Notes: a model not told the origin generated them from the letters alone. A DNA stretch of 64,000 nucleotides from Rhizobium sp. P40RR-XXII (GCF_012641405.1 NZ_JABAII010000004.1:310001-374000), one strand, 5' to 3'. Positions 1 to 9,860 are shown, counted from the first letter of the stretch. A program made the numbers and translations.

Positions 1-50
1 AGTAGCCTTATATCGTGCTTCGATCAGATGCTGTCGAAAGGATGCCTTGC

Positions 51-2114
51 ATGTCTTCCCTTACCGCCGTCAATCCTGCGCTCACCGAATGGACCGGACA
101 TCAGGGGCTGCCGCGTTTCGACGCAGTAAAGGATACGGATTTTGCCGCTGCCTTCGACGCGGCACTTGCTTCGCATGAAGCGGAGATCGACGCGATCGCC
201 GGCAACAGCGAGGCGGTGACTTTCGCCAATACGGTGACGGCGCTGGAAATCGCCGGCGACGAGCTGTCGCGTATCTCGGCGCTTTTCTGGAACAAGGCCG
301 GCGCCCATACGAACGAGACGATCCAGGCGCTGGAGCGCGAGATCGCGCCGAAGATGGCCCGGCATTATTCGAAGATCGGCACGAATGCGGCGCTCTTTGC
401 CCGCCTTGATGCTCTTTGGGAGGGGCGCGAGGCTCTCGGGCTGACGCTTGAAGAAACCCGCGTGCTGGAGCGGCATTGGAAGGGCTTCGTCAAGTCGGGC
501 GCCAAGCTGCCGAAGGCAGAGCAGGAGCGCCTGTCTGTCATCAACGAGACGCTCGCGGGCCTCGGCGCACAATTCGGCCAGAATGTGCTGGCGGATGAAA
601 AGGATTGGGCACTGCTTCTGTCGGAGGAGGCCGATCTTGCGGGTCTTCCGGACTATTTGCGCGATGCGATGGCGGCGGCGGCGCGCGAACGCGGCGAAGA
701 GGGCAAATATGCGGTCACCTTGTCACGCTCGATCATCGAGCCGTTCCTCACCTCGTCCGAACGACGCGATTTGCGCGAGCAGGCCTTCAACGCCTGGATC
801 GCTCGCGGCGCTAATGGCGGCAAGACGGACAACCGCAAGATCGTTCGTGAAACGCTGGCGCTTCGGGCAGAGAAGGCGAAGCTGCTCGGCTACGCCAACT
901 TCGCGGAACTGAAGCTCGACAACACCATGGCGAAGACGCCGACGGCCGTGAACGATCTGCTGATGACCGTATGGGCGAAAGCGGCCGCACGCGCTGCGGA
1001 AGAAGAAAAGGATATTGCCGGCTTGATCGCGGAGGAAGGCCGCAATCATGAGGTCATGCCCTGGGATTGGCGGCATTATGCCGAGAAGATCCGCACGCGG
1101 AAGTTCGATTTCTCCGAAACAGAGCTGAAGCCCTATCTGCAGCTGGAAAAGATCATCGCCGCCTGCTTCGATGTCGCCGGCCGCCTTTTCGGCATTCGGG
1201 CCGTCGAGCAGAAGGGCGTTCCCGCCTATCATCCCGATGTCCGTGTCTTCGAGATCCGCGACCGCTCCGACAAGCTCGTCGCCCTGTTTCTCGGCGACTA
1301 TTTCGCGCGCAGCTCCAAGCGCTCCGGCGCATGGATGAGTTCGTTTCAGTCGCAGCACAAGCTGCCGCTGAAGAGCGGCGAAATCGGCGAGCTGCCGATC
1401 ATCTACAATGTCTGCAACTTCGCCAAGCCGGCGAAGGGCAAGCCGGCGCTGCTGTCGCTTGACGACGCGCGCACGCTGTTCCACGAGTTCGGCCATGCGC
1501 TGCACGGAATGCTTTCCAATGTCACCTATCCCTCTGTTTCGGGCACCGGCGTTTCGCGCGATTTCGTAGAGTTGCCGTCGCAGCTCTACGAGCACTGGTT
1601 GACCGTGCCCGCCATCCTCAAGGAATATGCCGTCCACTACGAGACCGGCGAGCCGATCCCGCAGGCGCTGCTCGACAAGGTACTGGCCGCCCGCACCTTC
1701 AATGCCGGGTTCAATACGGTCGAATTCACCTCCTCGGCCCTAGTCGACATGGCATTCCACACTCGAGGTGTTGTCGACGACCCAATGGCGATGCAGGGGG
1801 AGGTGCTTGCCGAGATCGGCATGCCGAAATCGATCGTCATGCGCCACGCGACGCCGCACTTCCAGCATGTGTTTTCCGGCGACGGCTATTCGGCGGGCTA
1901 CTATTCCTACATGTGGTCGGAAGTGCTCGACGCCGACGCCTTCGCCGCCTTCGAGGAAACCGGCGACGCCTTCAATTCCGACATGGCCGGGAAGCTCAAG
2001 TCCAATATCTATTCCGTCGGCGGTTCGATCGATCCGGAAGATGCCTACAAGGCCTTCCGCGGCAAGCTGCCGAGCCCGGATGCGATGCTGAGGAAGAAGG
2101 GGCTGGCGGCCTGA
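51..2114 (+). CDS. M3 family zinc oligopeptidase (OpdA/Dcp type)
   Basis: A 687-residue cytosolic zinc peptidase expected to degrade short peptides. The metal motif HEFGH is at residues 478-482. A Glu in DFVELPSQ lies 25 residues after the second His, the spacing expected for the third zinc ligand of M3 enzymes. SAGYYSYMWSEVLDADAF near the C-terminus matches the family's substrate-side tyrosine region. Length is normal for oligopeptidase A and peptidyl-dipeptidase Dcp, and the sequence alone does not separate the two. ATG 51 is preferred over a GTG at 15 because the residues added upstream look non-homologous. No signal peptide is seen. The gene stands alone; the next gene is convergent. Confidence 0.93.
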   Translation: MSSLTAVNPALTEWTGHQGLPRFDAVKDTDFAAAFDAALASHEAEIDAIAGNSEAVTFANTVTALEIAGDELSRISALFWNKAGAHTNETIQALEREIAPKMARHYSKIGTNAALFARLDALWEGREALGLTLEETRVLERHWKGFVKSGAKLPKAEQERLSVINETLAGLGAQFGQNVLADEKDWALLLSEEADLAGLPDYLRDAMAAAARERGEEGKYAVTLSRSIIEPFLTSSERRDLREQAFNAWIARGANGGKTDNRKIVRETLALRAEKAKLLGYANFAELKLDNTMAKTPTAVNDLLMTVWAKAAARAAEEEKDIAGLIAEEGRNHEVMPWDWRHYAEKIRTRKFDFSETELKPYLQLEKIIAACFDVAGRLFGIRAVEQKGVPAYHPDVRVFEIRDRSDKLVALFLGDYFARSSKRSGAWMSSFQSQHKLPLKSGEIGELPIIYNVCNFAKPAKGKPALLSLDDARTLFHEFGHALHGMLSNVTYPSVSGTGVSRDFVELPSQLYEHWLTVPAILKEYAVHYETGEPIPQALLDKVLAARTFNAGFNTVEFTSSALVDMAFHTRGVVDDPMAMQGEVLAEIGMPKSIVMRHATPHFQHVFSGDGYSAGYYSYMWSEVLDADAFAAFEETGDAFNSDMAGKLKSNIYSVGGSIDPEDAYKAFRGKLPSPDAMLRKKGLAA

Positions 2115-2213
2115 TTCCCCACCTTGGGCGTGTTGCAAGGTCCGTCGTGGAAGGTCAACTTTCGCGATCGACTTTGCGACCGTGTTTGGTTCGGATCGGT
2201 TTTGCCTTGCAAA

Positions 2214-2678
2214 TCAGGATTTGCGCAAAAGCACGGCTAACAGCTCGGCCAGCTGATCGGCTTGGGCGTCGTCCAGCTTATCGCCCAGGTGGCGTTGGAG
2301 CGCCGAGGCATAGACGGTCCATAGGCGGTTCCGCATCGCACTTCCCGCCTCGGTGATAACCACCCAGCGACCTCGTCCGTCCTCGGAAAATACTTCACGG
2401 CGAACAAAACCAGCCTTTTCCATCCGGTCGAGAAGACGGGAGAGATTATGCTGGGCGAGCAGCGTACGCTCCTCGATCTCATAGGGCCGCAATCTGCCGT
2501 CCGTGGTCCGCGACAGCTCCAGCAGCACGTCATACCAGCCAAGCGGCGGCATGTCGGCTGCCTTCAAGTCCTGCTCGATTGCCGCGAGAGTGATTTGCTG
2601 AGCACGCATGAGATGCACCCATGCTCGCGTGATGGCAGGGGAGGGCTTTGCTGGGGAGGCTTCTGAACAATCGGACAT
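2214..2678 (-). CDS. MarR-family transcriptional regulator
   Basis: A 154-residue winged-helix repressor of MarR type. An N-terminal dimerisation helix (residues about 15-35) precedes PPLGWYDVLLELSR and the recognition region LLAQHNLSRLLDRMEKAGFVRRE, followed by a wing with DGRGRWVVITEAG. It is divergent from a GST-like gene, with two copies of a 16-bp operator between them, so it probably represses itself and the GST. The start was set at ATG 2678. An upstream extension is possible but would translate through the operators. With this start the first operator lies only 1 bp upstream and no Shine-Dalgarno is visible, so the message may be leaderless or the start may differ. Confidence 0.88.
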   Translation of the reverse strand: MSDCSEASPAKPSPAITRAWVHLMRAQQITLAAIEQDLKAADMPPLGWYDVLLELSRTTDGRLRPYEIEERTLLAQHNLSRLLDRMEKAGFVRREVFSEDGRGRWVVITEAGSAMRNRLWTVYASALQRHLGDKLDDAQADQLAELLAVLLRKS

Positions 2679-2679
2679 G

Positions 2680-2695
2680 GATGCAATTACATCTA
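2680..2695. promoter_or_regulatory. MarR operator, copy 1
   Basis: GATGCAATTACATCTA, an interrupted dyad, recurs exactly at 2725-2740. It sits immediately upstream of the chosen marR start codon, where a bound repressor would block expression. Assignment to the adjacent MarR protein is inference from position and symmetry. Confidence 0.75.
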
Positions 2696-2722
2696 TATTG
2701 ACGACCGTGGCAAGGCCAGATA

Positions 2723-2740
2723 TAGATGCAATTACATCTA
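2723..2740. promoter_or_regulatory. MarR operator, copy 2
   Basis: TAGATGCAATTACATCTA is palindromic at 16 of 18 positions and shares 16 identical bases with copy 1, 45 bp away. It lies 29 bp before the GST start, where it would overlap that gene's promoter. Confidence 0.78.
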
Positions 2741-2769
2741 CCTGAAACGAAGCCTCTGGAGATTTGACC

Positions 2770-3453
2770 ATGTCCGATGGAAAGCTGATTCTCGTCAGCC
2801 ACTACCTCTGCCCCTACGTTCAGCGGGCGGCCATCACACTTGCTGAAAAGGCCGTGCCATTTGAGATTCGCTATGTCGATCTGTCGGCAAAGCCCGGCTG
2901 GTTTCTTGCCATTTCTCCGCTCGGTAAGGTGCCCCTCCTGATCGTGCGGCAGGGCGACGGGTCAGAAACGGTATTGTTCGAAAGCGCGGTGATCTGCGAA
3001 TATCTCGAGGAAACACAGTCTGGCGCTCGGCTCCACCCGGCCGATCCGCTTGCACGTGCCCGCCATCGCGGCTGGATCGAGTTTGGCTCCTCGATCCTTT
3101 CGGACTTGTGGGGGTTCGAGACTGCGAAGGACGAGGAGACCTATGAGGTCAAGCGCAAGGCGCTCATCGAGAAGTTCAATCGTGTCGAAGGCGAGCTGAA
3201 CGACGGGCCGTTTTTCGCCGGTAAGGCGTTCAGCCTGGTTGATGCGGTCTTCGCACCCGTCTTTCGTTATTTCGAAGTGTTCGACACCATCACACCGACG
3301 GGAATATTCGATGCGTTGCCGCGTGCCATGGCATGGCGCGGGGAATTGGCTTTGCGGCAAAGCGTGCGAGATGCGGTGACGCAGGACTACTCCGATCGCC
3401 TCAAGGCTTTCCTGGTGAATCATGATGCATGGCTGCTGAAGCGGGCTGCGTGA
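2770..3453 (+). CDS. Glutathione S-transferase family protein
   Basis: A 227-residue GST-fold protein. The thioredoxin-like N-terminal domain carries SHYLCPYVQR with Cys14 at the usual catalytic position, then ISPLGKVPLL with the cis-proline and FESAVICEYLEE for glutathione gamma-Glu contact. The all-helical C-terminal domain follows from about residue 90. A Cys in a CPY context points to omega/dehydroascorbate-reductase-like or thiol-transferase chemistry rather than classical Tyr/Ser GSTs. ATG 2770 has GGAGA 7 nt upstream, better than the in-frame TTG at 2764. It is divergent from the MarR gene and probably controlled by it. The substrate is unknown; a stress electrophile is a reasonable guess. 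Confidence 0.88.
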   Translation: MSDGKLILVSHYLCPYVQRAAITLAEKAVPFEIRYVDLSAKPGWFLAISPLGKVPLLIVRQGDGSETVLFESAVICEYLEETQSGARLHPADPLARARHRGWIEFGSSILSDLWGFETAKDEETYEVKRKALIEKFNRVEGELNDGPFFAGKAFSLVDAVFAPVFRYFEVFDTITPTGIFDALPRAMAWRGELALRQSVRDAVTQDYSDRLKAFLVNHDAWLLKRAA

Positions 3454-3689
3454 CGAGGGCACAAAAATCCCGGTCGAGGCGCTGCATGCAGCTTATATTG
3501 CCTGCATGGCGGCGCGGAGGCTTTGCTGTCGGCCAGCACGAGATTGGTGTGTTCGGGGGCGTGAGGGCAAGCTTTCAGCCCCTTTCTTGCCTCCCCCCTT
3601 TCGCAATCGCGAAAAAAAGGCTATGAGCGCGCCAAATGCAATTGGCGTGTTTCCTAGACACTGCGCCCCAGCCTCAGAGATTAAGACAT

Positions 3690-5516
3690 ATGGCACTTCG
3701 CAACATCGCGATCATCGCGCACGTTGACCATGGGAAAACCACCCTCGTCGACGAGCTTCTGAAGCAGTCCGGCTCCTTCCGCGAGAACCAGCGCACCGTT
3801 GAGCGCATGATGGATTCGAACGATCTGGAAAAAGAGCGTGGCATTACCATTCTCGCCAAGGCGACTTCGGTCGTCTGGAAGGGCACGCGCATCAACATCG
3901 TCGATACGCCCGGCCACGCCGACTTCGGCGGCGAAGTCGAGCGTATCCTTTCGATGGTGGATGGCGCGATCGTGCTGGTCGATTCCTCGGAAGGCCCGAT
4001 GCCGCAGACCAAGTTCGTCGTCGGCAAGGCGCTGAAGGTCGGCCTTCGCCCGATCGTCGCGATCAACAAGATCGACCGTCCGGACGCTCGCCACGAAGAA
4101 GTCATCAACGAAGTCTTCGATCTATTCGCAGCGCTCGACGCTACCGACGAGCAGCTCGATTTCCCGATCCTTTACGGCTCGGGCCGCGCCGGCTGGATGA
4201 ACTATTCACCGGAAGGCCCTGTTGAAGAGGGCCTTGGCCCGCTTCTCGATCTCGTGCTGAAGCATGTGCCGGAGCCGAGTGTCGGCGAAGAAGACGGTGC
4301 GTTCCGCATGATCGGCACGCTTCTTGAATCCAATCCCTTCCTCGGCCGCCTCATCACTGGCCGCATTCATTCCGGCTCGATCAAGCCGAACCAGGCCGTC
4401 AAGGTTCTAGGCCAGGATGGCAAGCCGATCGAAACCGGCCGTATTTCCAAGATCCTCGCCTTCCGCGGCATCGAGCGCACGCCGATCGAGGAAGCCCATG
4501 CAGGCGATATCGTCGCTATCGCCGGCCTGTCCAAGGGTACGGTTGCCGACACATTCTGCGATCCATCCGTTACCGAGGCGCTGCATGCCCAGCCGATCGA
4601 TCCGCCGACCGTCACCATGTCCTTTATCGTTAACGACAGCCCGCTGGCTGGCACCGAAGGCGACAAGGTTACCTCGCGCGTCATTCGCGACCGCCTGTTC
4701 AAGGAGGCCGAAGGCAACGTCGCGCTGAAGATCGAAGAAGCCGAAGGCAAGGATTCGTTCTACGTTTCCGGCCGCGGCGAATTGCAGCTCGCCGTTCTGA
4801 TCGAAACCATGCGCCGCGAGGGCTTCGAGCTTGCCGTGTCGCGTCCGCGCGTCGTCATGCACAAGGACGAAGCCACCGGCCAGATGTTGGAGCCGATCGA
4901 AGAAGTCGTCATCGACGTCGACGAAGAGCATTCCGGTGTCGTCGTGCAGAAGATGTCCGAGCGCAAGGCCGAAATGGTCGAGCTTCGTCCGTCCGGCGGC
5001 AATCGCCTGCGCCTGAAATTCTTTGCGCCGACGCGCGGTCTCATCGGCTATCAGTCGGAACTGCTGACTGATACGCGCGGCACCGCCATCATGAACCGTC
5101 TGTTCCACGACTATCAGCCCTATAAGGGCGCGATCGGCGGCCGCACCAACGGCGTCCTGCTCTCCAACGCTTCCGGCGAAGCCGTCGCCTACGCGATGTT
5201 CAACCTGGAAGACCGCGGTCCGATGATCATCGAACCGGGTGAGAAAGTCTATGCCGGCATGATCATCGGCATTCATTCCCGCGACAACGACCTCGAAGTC
5301 AACGTGCTCAAGGGTAAGCAGCTGACCAACATCCGCGCCGCCGGCAAGGATGAAGCTGTGAAGCTGACGCCGCCGATCCGCATGACGCTCGACCGCGCGC
5401 TTTCCTGGATCCAGGACGACGAGCTGATGGAAGTCACGCCGAAGTCGATCCGCCTGCGCAAGATGTATCTCGACCCGAACGAGCGTAAGCGCTTCGAAAA
5501 GGCGCGTACTGCCTAA
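3690..5516 (+). CDS. typA: Translational GTPase TypA/BipA
   Basis: A 608-residue ribosome-associated GTPase. G1 is AHVDHGKT (residues 10-17), followed by KERGITI (G2), DTPGHADF (G3) and NKID (G4). Elongation-factor domains II and III/V follow, and the BipA-specific C-terminal region contains [11 protein letters not shown]. Length is normal. ATG 3690 is preferred over an in-frame ATG at 3636 because homology begins at MALRNIAII. It is followed by a clear intrinsic terminator and appears monocistronic. In other bacteria TypA assists ribosome assembly and growth at low temperature or under stress; that role is family knowledge. Confidence 0.97.
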   Translation: MALRNIAIIAHVDHGKTTLVDELLKQSGSFRENQRTVERMMDSNDLEKERGITILAKATSVVWKGTRINIVDTPGHADFGGEVERILSMVDGAIVLVDSSEGPMPQTKFVVGKALKVGLRPIVAINKIDRPDARHEEVINEVFDLFAALDATDEQLDFPILYGSGRAGWMNYSPEGPVEEGLGPLLDLVLKHVPEPSVGEEDGAFRMIGTLLESNPFLGRLITGRIHSGSIKPNQAVKVLGQDGKPIETGRISKILAFRGIERTPIEEAHAGDIVAIAGLSKGTVADTFCDPSVTEALHAQPIDPPTVTMSFIVNDSPLAGTEGDKVTSRVIRDRLFKEAEGNVALKIEEAEGKDSFYVSGRGELQLAVLIETMRREGFELAVSRPRVVMHKDEATGQMLEPIEEVVIDVDEEHSGVVVQKMSERKAEMVELRPSGGNRLRLKFFAPTRGLIGYQSELLTDTRGTAIMNRLFHDYQPYKGAIGGRTNGVLLSNASGEAVAYAMFNLEDRGPMIIEPGEKVYAGMIIGIHSRDNDLEVNVLKGKQLTNIRAAGKDEAVKLTPPIRMTLDRALSWIQDDELMEVTPKSIRLRKMYLDPNERKRFEKARTA

Positions 5517-5548
5517 CGGCAAGGCCTGCACTGCTTCGAATCATCAGA

Positions 5549-5577
5549 CCCCGGCCATCATGCCGGGGTTTTATTTT
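5549..5577 (+). terminator. Intrinsic terminator of typA
   Basis: A 7-bp GC-rich stem CCCCGGC/GCCGGGG (5549-5555 with 5562-5568), a 6-nt loop and a following T-rich tract lie about 30 bp after the typA stop. Confidence 0.9.
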
Positions 5578-5722
5578 GCGTGTTCGATTTTTGAGCCCTT
5601 GTCCTAAAGGTTAAAAAGTCGTTAATTTTCGTTAATGATCCACGGATAAAGCCTGTGGGCAAGTTCGCCATCTTTATGAATGAGGATGGTTAATTCGCAT
5701 TGGTAAGACCAGAGTAGACGTT

Positions 5723-6229
5723 ATGAAGACGTTGTCGATTGATGTTCGGCGGGCAGAACCCCATGATGCCCGGGCCATTTCGGAGGTGCACCGCCAGTCG
5801 TGGCAGTACACCTATGCCGGCATCATTCCGCATCGCGCCCTCGGCCAGATGATCGAGCGTCGCGGCGAAAACTGGTGGCGCAAGGCGACCAGCGGTCCGG
5901 CAACGCTCTTGGTTCTGGACGTCGCCGGCGAGATCGCGGGCTATGCCACGCTCGGCCTCAACCGGGCTCGTGCGCTGCCGCAGGAAGGCGAAATCTACGA
6001 ACTCTACCTGCGCCCGCAATATCAGGGGCTGGGCCTGGGGCGCATGCTTTTCGGCGAAGCACGGCGGCTGCTGAAGTCGCTCGGCTGCAAGGGGCTGGTC
6101 GTCTGGTGCCTCGAGGAAAATGACAATGCCTACCGCTTCTATCGTGGGCAGGGCGGCGCGGATTTCTGCGAAGGCATCGAAACCTTCGATCACAGGCAGC
6201 TGAGAAAGATCGGTTTCGTCTGGCCTTGA
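5723..6229 (+). CDS. GNAT-family N-acetyltransferase
   Basis: A 168-residue acetyl-CoA-dependent acyltransferase of GNAT fold. The pantetheine/pyrophosphate loop is QYQGLGLGRMLF (about residues 98-109), preceded by the beta-4 strand EIYELYLRP and followed by LVVWCLEENDNAYRFYRGQGG, the usual motif B region. The N-terminus is VRRAEPHDARAISEVHRQSW. The acceptor cannot be predicted. It stands alone between typA and ppa. Confidence 0.9.
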   Translation: MKTLSIDVRRAEPHDARAISEVHRQSWQYTYAGIIPHRALGQMIERRGENWWRKATSGPATLLVLDVAGEIAGYATLGLNRARALPQEGEIYELYLRPQYQGLGLGRMLFGEARRLLKSLGCKGLVVWCLEENDNAYRFYRGQGGADFCEGIETFDHRQLRKIGFVWP

Positions 6230-6388
6230 GCGGCACCTACAGCGCCGCGCGCCATATATGACGCGCAAAAGGTCGCTATGGCGCTTTAAATTATGCAGCA
6301 AATCCGCCTCTTTCCCGATGCGTTGTTGCGTTGCGGGATGAATCCTATTATTTGGCTGGCGGCAACCATCCTTATCTAGGGGACAAGT

Positions 6389-6925
6389 ATGCGTATCGAC
6401 GCGATTTCCATTGGCAAGAACCCGCCCGAAGACATCAACGTCATCGTTGAAGTGCCGGTCGGCGGTCATCCGATCAAGTACGAAATGGACAAGGAGGCCG
6501 GCACGCTGGTCGTCGACCGTTTCCTCTATACGCCGATGACCTATCCGGGCAATTACGGCTTCGTTCCGCACACGCTCTCCGACGACGGCGATCCGATCGA
6601 CGTTCTGATCGCAAACACCCGTCCGCTGGTGCCGGGCTGCGTCATCAATGTCCGCCCGATCGGCGTGCTGATGATGGAGGACAATTCCGGCAAGGACGAG
6701 AAGATCATCGCCGTTCCCTCGCCGAAGCTGACGATGCGCTATGACAAGGTCAAGGAATATACCGACCTGCCCGAGATCACGGTGAAGCAGATCGAGCATT
6801 TCTTCGAGCACTACAAGGATCTCGAGCCCGGCAAGTGGGTCAAGATCTTCGGCTGGAAGGGCTCGAAGGAAGCCGGCGAGCTCATTCTCGAAGCGATCGA
6901 ACGCGCCAAGAACACCAAGGCCTGA
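6389..6925 (+). CDS. ppa: Inorganic pyrophosphatase
   Basis: A 178-residue family I soluble pyrophosphatase that hydrolyses pyrophosphate to phosphate and drives biosynthetic reactions. The signature [11 protein letters not shown] contains the metal-binding aspartates. EMDKEAG with Lys/Glu contacts, and YPGNYGFVP, are also conserved. Length matches the bacterial enzyme. Its stop codon directly abuts the stop of the convergent DUF167 gene. Confidence 0.97.
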   Translation: MRIDAISIGKNPPEDINVIVEVPVGGHPIKYEMDKEAGTLVVDRFLYTPMTYPGNYGFVPHTLSDDGDPIDVLIANTRPLVPGCVINVRPIGVLMMEDNSGKDEKIIAVPSPKLTMRYDKVKEYTDLPEITVKQIEHFFEHYKDLEPGKWVKIFGWKGSKEAGELILEAIERAKNTKA

Positions 6926-7243
6926 TCAGCGGCCTTCGGTTACGGCGCAAAGCCTTCCTATCAGATCCTCCGGTTCGCCCTCGATCCGGAGGATTTTTTT
7001 GCGCGCTGTGTCGCCACCGACCAAGGCGAGTGAAGATTTGGGGATGCCGAGGCTTTTGGCAAGCAGCACGATCAGTGCCTTGTTGGCCTTGCCCTTTTCC
7101 GGCGCGACCGAGACGCGCGCCTTCAAATAGCAATCGCCGTCGCTGCCGGTTTCCAGTCCATCGATCGCGTCACGCCCGCCATTGGGCGTAAGCCGCACGG
7201 AAAGCCGGAGATGATCCGGGAAAGCCTGCCAGGGTTTGTTCAC
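6926..7243 (-). CDS. DUF167 (YggU-type) protein
   Basis: A 105-residue small basic protein. The family signature [20 protein letters not shown] is present, followed by [16 protein letters not shown]. The GTG start overlaps the stop of yggT in a GTGA arrangement, so the two are translationally coupled. Function is unknown in the family; yggT-yggU pairing is common in proteobacteria. Confidence 0.88.
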   Translation of the reverse strand: MNKPWQAFPDHLRLSVRLTPNGGRDAIDGLETGSDGDCYLKARVSVAPEKGKANKALIVLLAKSLGIPKSSLALVGGDTARKKILRIEGEPEDLIGRLCAVTEGR

Positions 7244-7533
7244 CTCAGGAACAAGGGGACGATCGAATTCCACATCAGCGAGCGGATGAAGAAGATGATC
7301 AGCAGCAGGATGACCGGCGAGATGTCGATGCCGCCGAGATCCGGCAGGATGCGGCGGATCGGGCGCAGGGCCGGCTCGGTGACAGCATAGAGGAAGTTGC
7401 CGACGGAATTGACGAACTGATTGCTCGAGTTGATGACGTTGAATGCATGGAGCCAAGAAAAAATGGCGCTGGCGATCAATATCCAGGTGTAAAGATTCAA
7501 AGCCAGATCAATGGTTTGAAATAAGGCGAGCAT
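7240..7533 (-). CDS. YggT family membrane protein
   Basis: A 97-residue integral membrane protein with two hydrophobic segments (about residues 3-25 and 68-90) around the conserved loop [23 protein letters not shown] typical of YggT. ATG 7533 gives the usual family length. It is the first gene of a two-gene unit with DUF167. Work on relatives suggests a role in osmotic or potassium homeostasis, or in envelope protein organisation; the role here is unproven. Confidence 0.9.
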   Translation of the reverse strand: MLALFQTIDLALNLYTWILIASAIFSWLHAFNVINSSNQFVNSVGNFLYAVTEPALRPIRRILPDLGGIDISPVILLLIIFFIRSLMWNSIVPLFLR

Positions 7534-7677
7534 ATCCGTCTCCAAATTCGCGGTTGACAGACATGTAGACATTGGCGACTAAACGGGCAAGTCCCATGCT
7601 CCGAAGCATGTTGAATCATGTTTAAAAAGGCTGGCGACGGCGTTTACGCCGGCCTTCGCGTCGGAAAGTCTCGTTCC

Positions 7678-8934
7678 ATGTCATTTGCCGCCAGCGGAGA
7701 CCGGTTTGCCGCCTTCAGGCACGTCGCCTATACCTACTTCTTCTTCGCGCGGTTTCTGACGGCCTTCGCCACCCAGATCGTCAGTGTATCGGTCGGCTGG
7801 CAGATGTACGACCGCACCGGCAATCCCGTTTATCTCGGCCTGATCGGCCTCGTGCAGTTCTTGCCCTCCTTGCTCTTGATCCTTGTCACCGGCACGGTGG
7901 CCGATCGCTACAACAGGCGAAGGGTTGCCGCGATCTGCATCTTCGTCGGTATGCTCTGCACCGCGGCGCTGCTCTTCCTGACCGTCACAGGCACCTTTGC
8001 ACCCCTGTTCGTCTTCATGATCCTCGCCGTCTTCGGCGTCGAACGTGCCTTCATGACGCCGGCAATGCAGTCGCTCGCTCCCAATCTCATTCCGCCGCAG
8101 GATCTGTCGAATGCGGTGACGTGGAATTCGATGTCCTGGGATGCGGCCGCCATTCTCGGACCCGTCGCGGGCGGCCTGCTCTATGGCGTCAGTGCCGGCG
8201 CGTCCTATACCGTCGCCGTCGTTTTCCTGGCCGCCGGCTCGATACTGACCTATCTCATCCCGAAACCGCAGCAGCGTGCGGCGCATCAGTCGAAAAGTAT
8301 GAACGAGATCCTTGCCGGCTTCCGCTTCATCTGGTCGGAAAAAGTGGTGCTTGGCGCGGTCTCGCTCGATCTCTTTGCCGTGCTGCTCGGCGGTGCTGTG
8401 GCGCTGATGCCGGTCTACGCGCGTGATATCCTGACGCTTGGACCCTGGGGACTCGGTCTCCTGCGCGCGGCGCCGAGCTTCGGCGCGATCGCCATGGGCC
8501 TGTTTCTGGCGACCTATCCCATCCGGCATCGCGCCGGCCTCTATATGTTCGCCGGCGTCGCCATGTTTGGTGTGGGCACGCTGATCTTCGGCATCTCGCA
8601 CACACCATGGCTCTCGATAACGGCGCTTGCCGTCATGGGCGCAACCGACCTGATCTCCGTCTATGTGCGCGAAACGCTGATTACGCTCTGGACGCCCGAT
8701 CACGTTCGCGGCCGCGTCAATGCCGTCAACATGGTCTTCGTGGGCGCGTCGAACGAACTCGGCGAATTCCGCGCCGGCACCATGGCGCATTATTTCGGCG
8801 CGATCCCCGCCGTCGTCATCGGCGGTATCGGCACGCTCGCGGTTGCCGTGCTCTGGGCCACGGGTTTCCCGCAGCTTCGCCAGATCGATAGTCTTAACGC
8901 GCCCGACCGCGAGGGCGAGCCGCAGCCGGTTTGA
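7678..8934 (+). CDS. MFS transporter (EntS-like exporter family)
   Basis: A 418-residue major facilitator with about 12 hydrophobic segments. The MFS loop signature VADRYNRRRV lies between TM2 and TM3. TM1 carries FFFARFLTAFATQIVSVSVGWQMYD, and a second-half loop is rich in basic residues. This pattern matches the MFS_3/EntS group of putative exporters. ATG 7678 has GGAAAG about 9 nt upstream; an in-frame ATG at 7618 would add 20 residues with a poorer ribosome site. The substrate is unknown. The downstream hydrolase-like gene starts 8 bp after the stop and is probably co-transcribed. Confidence 0.9.
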   Translation: MSFAASGDRFAAFRHVAYTYFFFARFLTAFATQIVSVSVGWQMYDRTGNPVYLGLIGLVQFLPSLLLILVTGTVADRYNRRRVAAICIFVGMLCTAALLFLTVTGTFAPLFVFMILAVFGVERAFMTPAMQSLAPNLIPPQDLSNAVTWNSMSWDAAAILGPVAGGLLYGVSAGASYTVAVVFLAAGSILTYLIPKPQQRAAHQSKSMNEILAGFRFIWSEKVVLGAVSLDLFAVLLGGAVALMPVYARDILTLGPWGLGLLRAAPSFGAIAMGLFLATYPIRHRAGLYMFAGVAMFGVGTLIFGISHTPWLSITALAVMGATDLISVYVRETLITLWTPDHVRGRVNAVNMVFVGASNELGEFRAGTMAHYFGAIPAVVIGGIGTLAVAVLWATGFPQLRQIDSLNAPDREGEPQPV

Positions 8935-8942
8935 GGAGCGCT

Positions 8943-9860
8943 ATGACAAGGCAGCCGGATCGGTATGGTTCGTTTTCGGCGCTTTGCGGGCATGAGACCG
9001 AAGGCGTCGACTATAGCATCCGCATCGAGGATCGATCGTCAAATGTCGCTATCATCGCTCCGCATGCCGGCTTCATAGAGCCCGCCACGTCGCAGATCGC
9101 TCTTGCGATCGCGGGCGCGAGCCTTTCCCTTTATTGCTTCGAGGGACTTGATCCGGCGAGGCTCCATCACGAGCTGCATATCACCTCCGACAACTTCGAC
9201 GAGCCAGCGGCCGGCAGCCTTTTGACCAAGTCATCGGTCGTCGTCGCCATCCATGGCCGGGCGGATCGCGACGATCCGGAGACGAGCTGGGTCGGTGGCC
9301 TCGAGCTCTTGTTGCGTAATCGGATTGCGGAGGCATTATGCCGGAATGGTTTTGCTGCGGTCGCAAGAGCGAAAGGGGAGGCGCTCGCCGGAACGTCCGC
9401 CGGCAATATCTGCAATCGCGGCAAGCGGCGTGCCGGCGTGCAGATCGAGATCCCGAGAGGCGTGAGGGATGCTCTCATGGCGGATGCGGAAAAGCTGAGG
9501 CGGTGCGCTTTCGTCAGGCGAGGATCTTTAGGCCGCCATCGCCTGCTTGCCCTCGAAGACGAGATCGAGGAATTCCGACAGCCAGGCCTTGAGCGCGGCG
9601 TCGAAGATCATGCGGCCTTCCAGATGCTCGCGGCCATGCTGGGCGTTCGGCATGCAGAAGCGATGTTCGCCATGCACGACCCAGCGCTGCATCATGGCGC
9701 GGGTGAGTTCGGCATGGAATTGCAGGCCCCAGGCATTGGCACCGTAACGATAGGCCTGGTTGGGATAGGTCTCGGCCGTCGCCAGCAGGTCGGCGCCATG
9801 CGGCAGCTCGAAGCCTTCGCGATGAAAATGATAGACCATCTGCGGCCAGCGCATCAGTAG
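8943..9860 (+). CDS. Poly-gamma-glutamate hydrolase family protein, 3' end doubtful
   Basis: Residues 1 to about 190 match the zinc-dependent poly-gamma-glutamate hydrolase family (YmaC/phage PghP-like). Putative zinc ligands are in VAIIAPHAGFIEPATS and VVVAIHGRAD, with LYCFEGL, LHITSDNFDEP and GVQIEIPRGVRDAL also conserved. From about position 9512 to the stop at 9860 the frame is antisense to the amidotransferase gene and no longer looks like the family. The natural stop may have been lost by frameshift or deletion. GAGG precedes ATG 8943. The gene follows the MFS gene by 8 bp. The first two thirds are probably functional or recently so; the tail is probably spurious. Confidence 0.7.
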   Translation: MTRQPDRYGSFSALCGHETEGVDYSIRIEDRSSNVAIIAPHAGFIEPATSQIALAIAGASLSLYCFEGLDPARLHHELHITSDNFDEPAAGSLLTKSSVVVAIHGRADRDDPETSWVGGLELLLRNRIAEALCRNGFAAVARAKGEALAGTSAGNICNRGKRRAGVQIEIPRGVRDALMADAEKLRRCAFVRRGSLGRHRLLALEDEIEEFRQPGLERGVEDHAAFQMLAAMLGVRHAEAMFAMHDPALHHGAGEFGMELQAPGIGTVTIGLVGIGLGRRQQVGAMRQLEAFAMKMIDHLRPAHQ

